This document shows, piece by piece, positions 24,515 to 32,854 of a stretch of 50,940 bases of DNA. The position numbers and the translations under genes are program-made. Position 1 is the stretch's first letter. Every line of letters begins with the position of its first letter. Source of the stretch: an uncultured Coriobacteriaceae bacterium (GTDB taxonomy: Bacteria > Actinomycetota > Coriobacteriia > Coriobacteriales > Atopobiaceae); NCBI GenBank assembly GCA_902798915.1, contig CADBYM010000022.1:1-50940 (forward strand), given 5' to 3'. The notes under the pieces were generated by a model that saw nothing but the letters and a program-made list of their open reading frames with translations, ran no database searches and was not told the origin of the DNA.

Positions 24515-24690
24515 ACATCTAACGGATTTGCAACTTGCGGCACGCCACAAGCTCGCTTTTCGTTAGATTCTCTGCCACAAGCTCGCTTTTCGTTAGATTC
24601 TCTGCCACAAGCTCGCTTCTCATTAGGAGGCGCCACCGGGCCGTGCCACAAGCTCGCCTTTCGTTAGGCGGCGGCCCAAGCGGCGACACA
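24515..24690. repeat. Inverted-orientation 30-bp repeats adjoining the 41-bp array
   Basis: Units GCCACAAGCTCGCTTTTCGT at 24544, 24574 and 24604 are 30 bp apart, with a diverged copy at 24645 after 41 bp. Read on the other strand they share the motif CTAACG, a 10-base gap, then TTGTGGC with the 41-bp units, so the two arrays are the same motif in opposite orientation, meeting near 24520-24545. They are directly tandem without spacers, which excludes CRISPR. Confidence 0.85.
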
Positions 24691-24717
24691 AGCCTCCGCT
24701 ATGCTAGTATGTACGCC

Positions 24718-25407
24718 ATGCCAAGCTGGAATGTACATATCGCCCACGTGGAGCGTCTTCTCGCCGACGCCGAGCCGTCAACGTCCGCCATATGCGACCG
24801 CGACGCGTTCGCCCTCGGTAACCTGGTTCCCGACGTATACGTCGGCTACATGGTCCCCGACGCATCACGCACAATCGAGTACAAGCTCACGCACCTCGCC
24901 GACCCCCTGTTCATACCCGCACCGGACGCCAGTCTCTTCTACCGCACCTATGTGCGCGGACACAAGAAGAACGACGTCGTCTTGGGCGCTTGGTGTCATC
25001 TCCTGTGCGACCATTACTACAACCTGCGCACCACCGAATACATCGCGCGCATCGGCGTGCAACCGGGAGACCTCACCCGCCAGCGCAAACAGGCAGACTT
25101 TGCCCTCTACGGCCATACGCTCGACATCTCGCTCGTTCCCCGGCTTTCGGACGCCGTGCTCGAGCAGTGTCGCGCGTTCGAGCAATACGAACTGGACCCC
25201 GACGACATGCGTCGCGCCGTAAAGGCCGCCGCGAGCATCGTGCAGGACAACCAGGCTCACCACATTGGAGACACCCCGCAGTATGACCTCCTGAACGAGG
25301 AGTTCTTTGCGTCAACGGCCCACGAGGTGGACGATGCGTTGCGCGAGGCGCTCGAGTGCTACGCCCGCGACAAGGACGCGTCGCATCTGGGAAGGGCCCC
25401 GTCATGA
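24718..25407 (+). CDS. Zinc-dependent phospholipase C-like protein
   Basis: The 229-residue product (PSWNVHIAHVERLLADAE, FALGNLVPDVYVGYM, WCHLLCDHYYN, QDNQAHHIGDTPQYD) carries the Trp/His/Asp pattern of the Zn-dependent PLC/S1-P1 nuclease-like family: Trp3, His6, a central H-x3-D and further His. By family these proteins bind zinc and cleave phospholipids or related esters, but this bacterial group lacks characterised members. There is no signal peptide. ATG24718 begins the conserved motif; ATG24709 is three codons earlier. No clear Shine-Dalgarno is visible. The stop overlaps the GntR gene start as ATGA. Confidence 0.68.
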   Translation: MPSWNVHIAHVERLLADAEPSTSAICDRDAFALGNLVPDVYVGYMVPDASRTIEYKLTHLADPLFIPAPDASLFYRTYVRGHKKNDVVLGAWCHLLCDHYYNLRTTEYIARIGVQPGDLTRQRKQADFALYGHTLDISLVPRLSDAVLEQCRAFEQYELDPDDMRRAVKAAASIVQDNQAHHIGDTPQYDLLNEEFFASTAHEVDDALREALECYARDKDASHLGRAPS

Positions 25408-26156
25408 GCGATGGCTCAGACCTGACGAGGGTGCTGCACGGAGAGGGTCCCCTTCACGCGAGCGTTGCCGACTACATACGCGACAAGGTTTACTCCAAAC
25501 AGTGGGGCGTTGGCGAGGCGCTGCCGTCCGAACATGAGCTGGCCGCCATGCTTGGCGTGGCACGCGGCACCGTACAGAAGGCGGTTCGCACCCTCGTGAG
25601 CGAGGGCCTGCTCGTACAGCAGCGCGGACGCGGGACCTTCGTCACCCAACCGCTCATGGCACGCCCCAGCTCGACGCGGCTTCTCTCGTTTGCCGAGTCC
25701 ATGGACGCGCAGGACCTCACATACCAAACCTGCGTCGTGGAGCAGCACATCGAACCCGCAAATGAGTCGTGCGCGCGCAACCTCGCTCTCGAACCGGGAG
25801 CCAAGCACCTCTTCCTGACGCGCGTGCGCTCGCTGCATGGCAAGCCCGTCATGCTCATCGAGAGCCACCTCAACTTGCACGTGTGTCCGGGGCTCGAGAA
25901 TGCGGACTTCACGACAGAGGGGGTCTTCGCCGCCGTCGAACGCACAAGCGGCCATCGGGTTGGTCGTTGCGAGATGAGCTACAGCGCCCGCGTGGCGGGA
26001 CGCACGCGCGGGACTTGGCTCGACTGCGACGAGCACGCTCCGGTGCTCAACCTCGATCAGCTCGTTCGACTCGATGACGAGACGCCCTTCGAATGGGGCA
26101 GCGTGTGGTTGCCCGCGAACCGTTGCGTCATTCTCAGCGACACGATGCGCGCCTGA
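25404..26156 (+). CDS. GntR-family (HutC-type) transcriptional regulator
   Basis: The 250-residue protein has the winged helix of the GntR family (SVADYIRDKVYSKQWGVGEA, LPSEHELAAMLGVARGTVQ, LVSEGLLVQQRGRGTFV) and a UTRA effector domain (ARNLALEPGAKHLFLTRVRS, MLIESHLN, NLDQLVRLDDETPFEWG). ATG25404 overlaps the phospholipase-like stop by four bases, so both are translated together. The ligand is unknown; HutC-type UTRA domains often bind sugars, amino sugar phosphates or amino acids. The regulator probably controls its own operon or the close nagA region; this is inference. Confidence 0.85.
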   Translation: MSDGSDLTRVLHGEGPLHASVADYIRDKVYSKQWGVGEALPSEHELAAMLGVARGTVQKAVRTLVSEGLLVQQRGRGTFVTQPLMARPSSTRLLSFAESMDAQDLTYQTCVVEQHIEPANESCARNLALEPGAKHLFLTRVRSLHGKPVMLIESHLNLHVCPGLENADFTTEGVFAAVERTSGHRVGRCEMSYSARVAGRTRGTWLDCDEHAPVLNLDQLVRLDDETPFEWGSVWLPANRCVILSDTMRA

Positions 26157-26172
26157 ATGCGCGCGTGGCGCT

Positions 26173-26874
26173 CTATTGGCGGACCAGTTCCTCCACGATG
26201 CGCGCGCACCGATCGGCCGCCTCGAGCTCGAACGCCCGATAGTCCATGTGTGACGAACCGTCCGCCTTGTCGGATATGGCACGCACGATCACGAAGGGAA
26301 CGCCTCCCAGGTAGCAGACCTGTGCGATGGCGGCACCTTCCATCTCGCAACAGACTGCGCCGAAGCGGTCAGACAGACGGGTCTTCTGTGCCATTGAGGA
26401 AACGAACAGATCGCCCGACACAATGCGCCCCTCGTGCACAGCAACCTCTGGAGCGACTCGCGCAACGGCGTCAGCAGCCTTTGCGCACAGCTCGCGGTCC
26501 GCCGTGAACGCAAGGACGTCAAGACCGGGAATCTGCCCAACCGAATACCCGAGTGCCGCTACGTTGAAGTCATGCTGTACGGCATCGGTCGAGACCACGA
26601 TGTCGCCGATGTTGATGCGCGCGTCGAGCGAGCCTGCAACACCCGTGTTGATCACGTAAGAAACACAGAAGCGATCGATGAGCGTCTGGGTGCACATCGC
26701 GGCGGACACCTTGCCGACGCCACACTTGACCAGCACGACCGAAGCCCCGCCAAGCTTCCCCTCACAGAACTCCATGCCCGAGATGCACGTCGTGGTCGCA
26801 TTCTCAAGCCGCGACTTGAGGTACGCGACCTCAGAGTCCATCGCGCCAATGATGCCATACAGCTTCTCTTCCAT
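26173..26874 (-). CDS. mtnN: 5'-methylthioadenosine/S-adenosylhomocysteine nucleosidase
   Basis: The 233-residue enzyme (GIIGAMDSEVAYLKSRL, KCGVGKVSAAMCTQTLID, INTGVAGSLD, ISGDLFVSS-type segment, CCEMEGAAIAQVC, VRAISDKAD) belongs to the PNP/UDP phosphorylase family. It splits adenine from MTA and SAH, feeding methionine salvage and removing SAM by-products. Glu12, Met-Glu-Gly (about 172-174) and the catalytic Asp in SDKAD are present. ATG26874 is chosen because GAGGAG sits six bases upstream; a TTG one codon earlier is less likely. It converges on the GntR gene. Confidence 0.93.
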   Translation of the reverse strand: MEEKLYGIIGAMDSEVAYLKSRLENATTTCISGMEFCEGKLGGASVVLVKCGVGKVSAAMCTQTLIDRFCVSYVINTGVAGSLDARINIGDIVVSTDAVQHDFNVAALGYSVGQIPGLDVLAFTADRELCAKAADAVARVAPEVAVHEGRIVSGDLFVSSMAQKTRLSDRFGAVCCEMEGAAIAQVCYLGGVPFVIVRAISDKADGSSHMDYRAFELEAADRCARIVEELVRQ

Positions 26875-27002
26875 CAAAAACTCCTCTTTCGTGCGTCAGT
26901 GCCAGTGCCAGCGTCAGTGCCACTGGCCTCATCCGTCGCCAGGCACCTCCCCGCTCGTCCGCGAGCCTCCGAGGTGTTCGGACGGCTCATCCGGACGGCG
27001 CT

Positions 27003-28649
27003 TCAGTACACCTCTATCTCATCGATTGCGGTATCGGGCCAAGTGGTACGCTCACCGTTTTTGCTCGTGTCGTATACGGACTTGATGGTGATCTTGACGT
27101 AGGTCGTGTCGTGCGGCTTCTTGAGGGGAACATCCTGCCACTTCCCCGGCCCAGCGTCCTCAAGCCGAGCCTCCTCCTGCGTTCCATCCGAAAACGATAT
27201 TGCAATGTCCTTGACACGCGGATTGTCGTAGTAGAAGGTGTCACCGTTCTCGCGGTCTTCCCAGCCGTCATCCTTCTTCTTCGAATAACCGTTGATGATC
27301 TTTAGACCGCTCACGTGCTGCTCCTCATCGGCGTATAGCTCAATCCACTCGCCCACGCCCAAGGCCTTCTCGGCGGCAGATCCCTTCAAGCTTCCGTTCT
27401 GCCACCCCTCGTCCTTGTCGGTGCCCGCACCCTCGGTCCATGACGTGCTCCGGAAGGTGTCGAGCACGTTTTTGGCCGCATATTTGTTCTTGTCTGCCTC
27501 GTCAGCAAGAAACGAGCTGGCCCGTGCATCGCCGAAGAACGGCTCAGGGTCGGGCTCGGGTTTGGACTCGGGTTCGGGTGTGGACTCGGGTTTGGACTCG
27601 GGCTCAGACTGGGACTGGGGCTGGGACTCGGACTGAGGCTGGGACTCGGACTTAGACTCGGGCTCAGGCTGGGACTCGGACTCGGACTTAGACTCGGGCT
27701 GAGGCTGGGGCTCGGGCTGGGACTCGGACTCAGGGTCAGGCTCGAGCTCAGGTTGGGACACGGGCTTAGGGTCAGGCTGAGACTCGGGTTCGGGAATGTG
27801 CTCCCACGGCCACGCGCCACCACCGACCACGCGCAGACCAAAAACGATGACCACGCAGACGAGACCCGCAACCGCAGCAATGAGCCATGCGGGCGGCCCC
27901 TGTGGGGCTGGGGGTGGAGGCACAGGAGGCGTAATCTTGGTCTCTTTGAGCATACGCCCGCAGGAGGTACAGTACACGTCATCCACGGAATTTTGGGTGT
28001 GGCAAACAGGACATTCGACCGTGTCTGCCGGCAGCTTCCGTAGCTCGTACCCACATGCGGCGCAATAGATCGCGTCCATGCCGTTCTGCACGCCACAATT
28101 CGGGCAGTACACCGTTTTCTCAAGAATTCGCTTGGGTTCCGTGCCTCCCCCATCGAAGGAGACCCTCACACCCATGTAGTCACCTACGCCCTTCGCGACT
28201 GCCTGGGAGACGACGTGTGCCATGTGCTCCGAGATGGCGCGCCGATCGCACAAGTACCGCTCCGCCTTCTTTGCGGCAAGCTCCACATCGTTGGCCGCAG
28301 CACCGTCCATAACTCCCGAGAAGATGGCCAAGAACTCATCAACACAGTTGTTGATGAATACCATGCCGATCCGGTCGTCCTCGTTGATGCAGTCTCTGGC
28401 GCAGGCGGTCAAACGCCTGGGGTCTTTGAAGATCCCCGCCCCGTAATCGCTCAGGATGTCGCACACCACCGCAGAGAGATTCCGTGACTGCTCGGGAGCC
28501 ACCTGCTCATAGAACGACGCGGAGAGACTTGAGGATGTCTCCTCTCCGATGAACTCGGTGCCGCCTCGTCCGAGAGCCAACGACTGACCGCACCTCGGAC
28601 AACGTGGCTCATCACCTGCAACCGTACCACCACAGTTGGGACAAAACAT
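27003..28649 (-). CDS. Zinc-ribbon membrane protein with NADase-type glycan-binding domain
   Basis: The 548-residue protein has three zinc ribbons ([19 protein letters not shown] at residues 2-20; [38 protein letters not shown]), one membrane segment ([18 protein letters not shown]) and a low-complexity linker of about 90 residues made of Pro, Glu, Ser and Gln repeats. A discoidin-like beta-sandwich follows ([39 protein letters not shown]), known as the NADase-type glycan-binding domain. The topology places the zinc ribbons inside and the glycan-binding domain outside. ATG28649 has GGAG upstream. It likely senses or anchors to surface glycans; inference. Confidence 0.82.
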   Translation of the reverse strand: MFCPNCGGTVAGDEPRCPRCGQSLALGRGGTEFIGEETSSSLSASFYEQVAPEQSRNLSAVVCDILSDYGAGIFKDPRRLTACARDCINEDDRIGMVFINNCVDEFLAIFSGVMDGAAANDVELAAKKAERYLCDRRAISEHMAHVVSQAVAKGVGDYMGVRVSFDGGGTEPKRILEKTVYCPNCGVQNGMDAIYCAACGYELRKLPADTVECPVCHTQNSVDDVYCTSCGRMLKETKITPPVPPPPAPQGPPAWLIAAVAGLVCVVIVFGLRVVGGGAWPWEHIPEPESQPDPKPVSQPELEPDPESESQPEPQPQPESKSESESQPEPESKSESQPQSESQPQSQSEPESKPESTPEPESKPEPDPEPFFGDARASSFLADEADKNKYAAKNVLDTFRSTSWTEGAGTDKDEGWQNGSLKGSAAEKALGVGEWIELYADEEQHVSGLKIINGYSKKKDDGWEDRENGDTFYYDNPRVKDIAISFSDGTQEEARLEDAGPGKWQDVPLKKPHDTTYVKITIKSVYDTSKNGERTTWPDTAIDEIEVY

Positions 28650-28715
28650 GCCGTCTCTCCTCTTCATGTGTCTGATGCGAAGAGTATAGCAAACGGTGTG
28701 CTGGAAGATACGACA

Positions 28716-28745
28716 GCCCTTGGGAGGAGCCATCCTCCCAAGGGC
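28716..28745 (-). terminator. pheST terminator hairpin
   Basis: GCCCTTGGGAGG and CCTCCCAAGGGC form a perfect 12-bp stem with a 6-base loop, 30 bases past the pheT stop. The T-run after it is weak. Confidence 0.75.
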
Positions 28746-28774
28746 CAAGAGGGTCCTTAGTTCCTTGAACCCGC

Positions 28775-31234
28775 CTACGAGCGGACCTCGCCTCCCGTGG
28801 CCTTGAGCACCTTGGTCACCAAGCGACCATGGGCCTTCTCGACCTCCTTCGAGGTGAGGGTATGGTCATCCGCGCGGTACGTGAGCGAGAACGCCATCGA
28901 CTTCTTGCCCGCACCGACGCGCACGGGGTCGCGATACACGTCAAAGAGCCGCACGTCACGCAGCAGCTTGCCGCCCGCAGACGTGATGCGCTGCACGAGC
29001 TGCTCGTAGGTCACCTTCTCGTCGACCACGATCGCGAGGTCGACGTCCACGCCGGGAAGCGTGGGCACGTCCTCGTACGGGAGCTGGTCCTGCGCAAGGC
29101 TCAGCAGCGTGTCGACCGAGAGCTCGAAGGCCACGACCGGATCGTCGATGCCAAAGAGCCTGAGCGTCTTGGGATGGACGTTGCCCACCCAGCCGAGCAC
29201 GGTGCCGCGCACCACGATCTCGGCCGCAAGGCCAGGTTGCATCCAACCCGCCAGCCCCGATTCGGGCACGCGGTAGCGCACCTTCTGAATGCGCAGGGCC
29301 GCGAGCAGGTCCTCCACGATGCCCTTGGCATCAAAGAAGTCGAGCTTGGGGTACTTCCTGTTCCACGCATCGTCATCCCACGCGCCCGAGAGCACGCCCG
29401 CCACGTTGGTGCGCTCGGTGGGCAGGCTCTTGTTGGGACGACCGAAGAGCAGGCGGCCCATCTCGTAGAGACGGACGTTGGCAACGCCGTGGTCCTTGTT
29501 GTACGCGACCGCACGAAGCAGGCCAGGCAGGAGGTCACGACGCATCTCGCTCTGCTCGCTCACGAGCGGGCGGATGATCTTTACCGGCACGCCCGTCACC
29601 TCCTTCGCCATGCCCGCACGCTCGAGGTCGCGTGGGTCGGCAAAGCAGTAGGTGGTCGTCTCGGAAAGCCCGCACGCACGCAGCGTCTGACCGATGAGGC
29701 GCATGCGACGCTGGTCCTTGTTGAGGCCGCCCACGTGATTTCGCGCGGCAGGAAGCGTCGCCTCGACGTCACCCTCTCCCCACAGGCGCACGACCTCCTC
29801 GATGAGGTCGATTTCGCGCGTGAGGTCCGGACGGTTGGTGGGGGCGACGACCTGCCAGGCATCCGAAGAGCTGCGCTCGACCGAGCAGCCAAGGCGTTCC
29901 AAACGCTTCGCCATGAAGTCATCCTCGATGGGGGCGCCACATACGGCACGCACGCGCTCGGGCCGCAACGCGATGGTCGTCGGCACCACGGGCTTCGGGT
30001 ACGCATCCACCATGCCACGCATGACCTGCGCCTCGCAGCACTGCTCGAAGAGGGCCGCTGCGATGTTCGACACCTCGGCGCAGCGGGCGGCATCGACCTG
30101 ACGCTCGAAGCGCATGGAGGCCTCGCTCATGAGGCCCAGGCTGCGGCTCGTGCGACTGACGTTGCCCGAGTCGAAGCAGGCGCTCTCCAAAAGCACGTCA
30201 ACGGTGCTCTCGTCGATGTCGGAATTGAGGCCGCCCATGACGCCTGCCAGCGCTACCGCACGCTCGTCTCCGTCCGAGATGACCAGCATGTCGGTGGTAA
30301 GGGCACGGTCCTGCTCGTCGAGCGTGGTGAGGTGCTCGCCCTCGTGCGCGCTGCGCACCACGATGTGGCGCTTGCCATCGACCTCGGCGAGCTTGCCCAG
30401 GTCGAAGGCGTGCAGCGGCTGGCCAGTGAGAAACATCACGTAGTTGGTGACGTCCACCACGTTGTTGATGGGGCGTGCGCCGGCGGCCTTGACGCGCGCG
30501 GCAAGCCACTCGGGACTGGGGCCGATCTTGACGTTGCGCACCACGCGGGCGGTGTAGCGGCAGCAGAGCTCCGGGTCGTCGATACGCACGTCCACGAGGC
30601 TCGAGACGTCGTCGGCGCCCTCGGGACCCACGCCGTGCTCCTGCGCGATGGCGGGCAGCTCGATGTGCGTATCCACGTCAAAGATGGCCGAGACTTCCGT
30701 CGCCACGCCCGTCATCGAGAGGCAGTCGGGACGGTTGGGAGTCATCTCGCAGTCGAGCACCGTGTCGGACATGCCGCGATACTCGGCGAAGGGCACGCCC
30801 ACCGGCGCGTCCGCAGGTAGCACGATGATGCCCTCGTGCGAGTCAGAGAGACCCAGCTCGCGCTCGGAGCAGTTCATGCCGCACGACTCGACGCCGCGGA
30901 GCTTGGACTTCTTGATGCGGAAGTCGCCCGGCAGCACGGCACCGATCTTTGCCACCACGATCTTGTCGCCCTGCTCGAAGTTCTGCGCGCCGCACACGAT
31001 CTGCAGCGGCTCGGGCTCGTCGACCTGCACCTTGCACAGCCACATGTGATCGGAGTTGGGATGGGGCTCCTTGCTGATGACCTGCCCCGTCACGATGTTG
31101 TCGAACTCGGCGCCCGTGCGCTCGACCGCCTCCACCTCGGTGCCCGTGCGCGTGAACTCGTCGACGAGCTTCTGCGGGTCGCCCGGCAGATCCACCAGTG
31201 ACTTCAGCCATTCATAAGAAACACGCATGTTCAT
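28775..31234 (-). CDS. pheT: Phenylalanine-tRNA ligase beta subunit
   Basis: The 819-residue product has the full bacterial PheT order: N-terminal SLVDLPGDPQKLVDEF, tRNA-binding OB-fold (ILPGDFRIKKSKLRGVES, MNCSERELGLSDSHEGI), B3/B4 editing domain, B5, catalytic-like core and the C-terminal FDX-ACB domain (DVRLFDVYRDP, SLTYRADDHTLTSKEVEKAH). It pairs with PheS in the alpha2-beta2 synthetase that charges tRNA-Phe. ATG31234 is used; MRVSYEW at 31228 is an alternative. It follows pheS by 113 bases on the same transcript, under T-box control. Confidence 0.95.
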   Translation of the reverse strand: MNMRVSYEWLKSLVDLPGDPQKLVDEFTRTGTEVEAVERTGAEFDNIVTGQVISKEPHPNSDHMWLCKVQVDEPEPLQIVCGAQNFEQGDKIVVAKIGAVLPGDFRIKKSKLRGVESCGMNCSERELGLSDSHEGIIVLPADAPVGVPFAEYRGMSDTVLDCEMTPNRPDCLSMTGVATEVSAIFDVDTHIELPAIAQEHGVGPEGADDVSSLVDVRIDDPELCCRYTARVVRNVKIGPSPEWLAARVKAAGARPINNVVDVTNYVMFLTGQPLHAFDLGKLAEVDGKRHIVVRSAHEGEHLTTLDEQDRALTTDMLVISDGDERAVALAGVMGGLNSDIDESTVDVLLESACFDSGNVSRTSRSLGLMSEASMRFERQVDAARCAEVSNIAAALFEQCCEAQVMRGMVDAYPKPVVPTTIALRPERVRAVCGAPIEDDFMAKRLERLGCSVERSSSDAWQVVAPTNRPDLTREIDLIEEVVRLWGEGDVEATLPAARNHVGGLNKDQRRMRLIGQTLRACGLSETTTYCFADPRDLERAGMAKEVTGVPVKIIRPLVSEQSEMRRDLLPGLLRAVAYNKDHGVANVRLYEMGRLLFGRPNKSLPTERTNVAGVLSGAWDDDAWNRKYPKLDFFDAKGIVEDLLAALRIQKVRYRVPESGLAGWMQPGLAAEIVVRGTVLGWVGNVHPKTLRLFGIDDPVVAFELSVDTLLSLAQDQLPYEDVPTLPGVDVDLAIVVDEKVTYEQLVQRITSAGGKLLRDVRLFDVYRDPVRVGAGKKSMAFSLTYRADDHTLTSKEVEKAHGRLVTKVLKATGGEVRS

Positions 31235-31347
31235 GCCTTTCTATCTCATCATCCCGGGGGTCACGAGGGGCGAATCCCAACAATCCGGCTCACTGGGTAC
31301 GTCTCCCGCGGTCCCCCGAGATTCCATTTGTCCGCTTTCTGCCACTC

Positions 31348-32415
31348 CTAGAACTGACGAAGGAAGCGCATGTCGCCTTCCATGAGCATGCGCAGGTCGG
31401 GCAGGTCGTACCGTAGGGCGGCAACGCGCTCCACGCCGATGCCGAAGGCGAAGCCGGTGTACTTCTCAGGATCGATGCCCACGTACTCGAAGACGTTGGG
31501 ATCGACCATGCCGCAGCCCAGAATCTCGAGCCAGCCCACGTTCTTGCAGAAGCGGCAGCCCTTGCCATGGCACACGCCGCAGCTCACGTCCACCTCACAG
31601 CTCGGTTCGGTGAAGGGGAAGAAGTGCGGACGATAGCGCGTGGCACGATCCTTGCCGAAGATCTCGCGGCAGAAGTAGTCAAGCGTGCCCTTGAGGTCGC
31701 CGAAGGTGATGCCCTCGTCGACGACCAAGCCCTCCACCTGCGTGAACTGGGGAAGGTGGTTGGCGTCGGGCGTGTCGGGGCGGAACACCGTGCCCGGGCA
31801 GATCATGTAGATGGGTGGCTTGTGCTCCTCCATGTAGTGCACCTGCATGCCCGAGGTCTGGGTGCGCAGCAGCACGTCGGAGTCGCCGAGCATCAGGGGC
31901 GGCTTACCCTCCGGGGCATTGTCCTCGATGTAGAACGAATCCTTGGCCGAGCGGCTGGGATGGTTCTCGGGCGCGTTGAGCGCGGTGAAGTTGTAGTAGG
32001 TCGTCTCCACGTAGGGACCGTCGGCAACGATGTAGCCCAGACCGCAGAAGATGTCCTCGATCTCCTCGCGAATCTGGCTGATGAGGTGCTGCGTGCCCAG
32101 GGTGAGTCGCCTACCTGGCAACGTCACGTCTGCCGTCTCGGCCTGCATGCGCTCGTTGAGGGCAGCCTTCACCAGCTCTTCCCGGCGCTGCTTGATTGCC
32201 GTGTCGACATTGGCACGTACGGTGTTCGCGAGCTTGCCCATCACCGGCCGCTCCTCGGGAGTGAGCTTGCCCATCATGCGCATGATGGCCGTGAGCGATC
32301 CCTTCTTGCCCATCACCTGCACGCGCAACTGCTCGAGCGCCTCGAGGTTCTCTGCCGAAGCGAGGTTCTGGACGACCTTCGCCTGTATGGCCTCGAGCTC
32401 TTCCTTCATTGCCAT
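31348..32415 (-). CDS. pheS: Phenylalanine-tRNA ligase alpha subunit
   Basis: The 355-residue subunit has the N-terminal coiled coil (MKEELEAIQAKVVQNLAS) and the class II core: RRLTLGTQHLISQIREEIED, LRTQTSGMQVHYMEEHKPP, ICPGTVFRPDTPDANHLPQF and GFAFGIGVERVAALRYDLPD. The KKGSLTAIMRMMGKL stretch is typical of PheS. ATG32415 is set by AAGGAG six bases upstream; ATG32409 is a poor alternative. It activates phenylalanine and forms the alpha2-beta2 enzyme with PheT. Confidence 0.96.
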   Translation of the reverse strand: MAMKEELEAIQAKVVQNLASAENLEALEQLRVQVMGKKGSLTAIMRMMGKLTPEERPVMGKLANTVRANVDTAIKQRREELVKAALNERMQAETADVTLPGRRLTLGTQHLISQIREEIEDIFCGLGYIVADGPYVETTYYNFTALNAPENHPSRSAKDSFYIEDNAPEGKPPLMLGDSDVLLRTQTSGMQVHYMEEHKPPIYMICPGTVFRPDTPDANHLPQFTQVEGLVVDEGITFGDLKGTLDYFCREIFGKDRATRYRPHFFPFTEPSCEVDVSCGVCHGKGCRFCKNVGWLEILGCGMVDPNVFEYVGIDPEKYTGFAFGIGVERVAALRYDLPDLRMLMEGDMRFLRQF

Positions 32416-32437
32416 TCGCAACTCCTTCTCTCCAAAC

Positions 32438-32777
32438 AAAAACCGCCCTCGGCGCGCCTCTGCGCAAGTCCAAGGACGGAGTTATCCGCGGTACCACCTC
32501 GGTTGGACGCTTCGGTTGTGTGCCCGAGCGCCCCACTCGTCGAGACCTTTGGGCATCGTGCACAACACGCGCCAACAGCCCCCTGCCCCGTTTCGTGGGG
32601 CATACGGCTCCCCTACTCAGCGTCGCGTGCAATCGCCCGCCGTTCAGGTCGCAGCTCGGGAGTGAACTCCGCACGTCAACCCTCGTAGGCACCTCTCAGC
32701 CGATGGGCGCCCTCTCTGTGACTTGGGTACGCGGCGCACGAACCTCTCCGTCATCGCCGTGAGGCGAGAGTATAGCA
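32438..32777 (-). promoter_or_regulatory. Phenylalanine T-box leader of pheST
   Basis: On the minus strand, the T-box core GAGGTGGTACCGCGG lies at 32486-32500 and is followed by a terminator hairpin, CCGTCCTTGG pairing with CCGAGGGCGG (32443-32479), and TTTTTG. Upstream, the candidate specifier TTC (Phe) is at 32664-32666 within GGAGTTCACTCCC, preceded by Stem I words. An extended -10, TGCTATACT, is at 32769-32777. Uncharged tRNA-Phe should bind the leader and stabilise the antiterminator, raising pheST expression when phenylalanine is low. Confidence 0.88.
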
Positions 32778-32854
32778 CAAAGGATGCCCGTGCGGGAGTC
32801 CCATTGGCGAAGCCCACGAGGAGCGACCCCGCAGGCGCCACGCTGGGCGCTACG

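Noticed and set aside
24544..24690. Possible CRISPR array because of the regular 30-bp repeats
   Set aside because: The units are directly tandem without spacers, the neighbouring units are inverted, and no cas gene is present.
24448..24717. Coding frames through the repeat arrays, including a long N-terminal extension of the phospholipase-like gene
   Set aside because: The peptides consist only of repeat translations (such as QARFSLDSLP); the conserved domain starts at ATG24718.
28829..30820. A 663-codon open frame on the plus strand inside pheT
   Set aside because: PheT is certain on the other strand; the frame is a codon-bias shadow. The same holds for the long plus frames opposite feoAB (39972-42527) and the AAA-ATPase (14963-16558).
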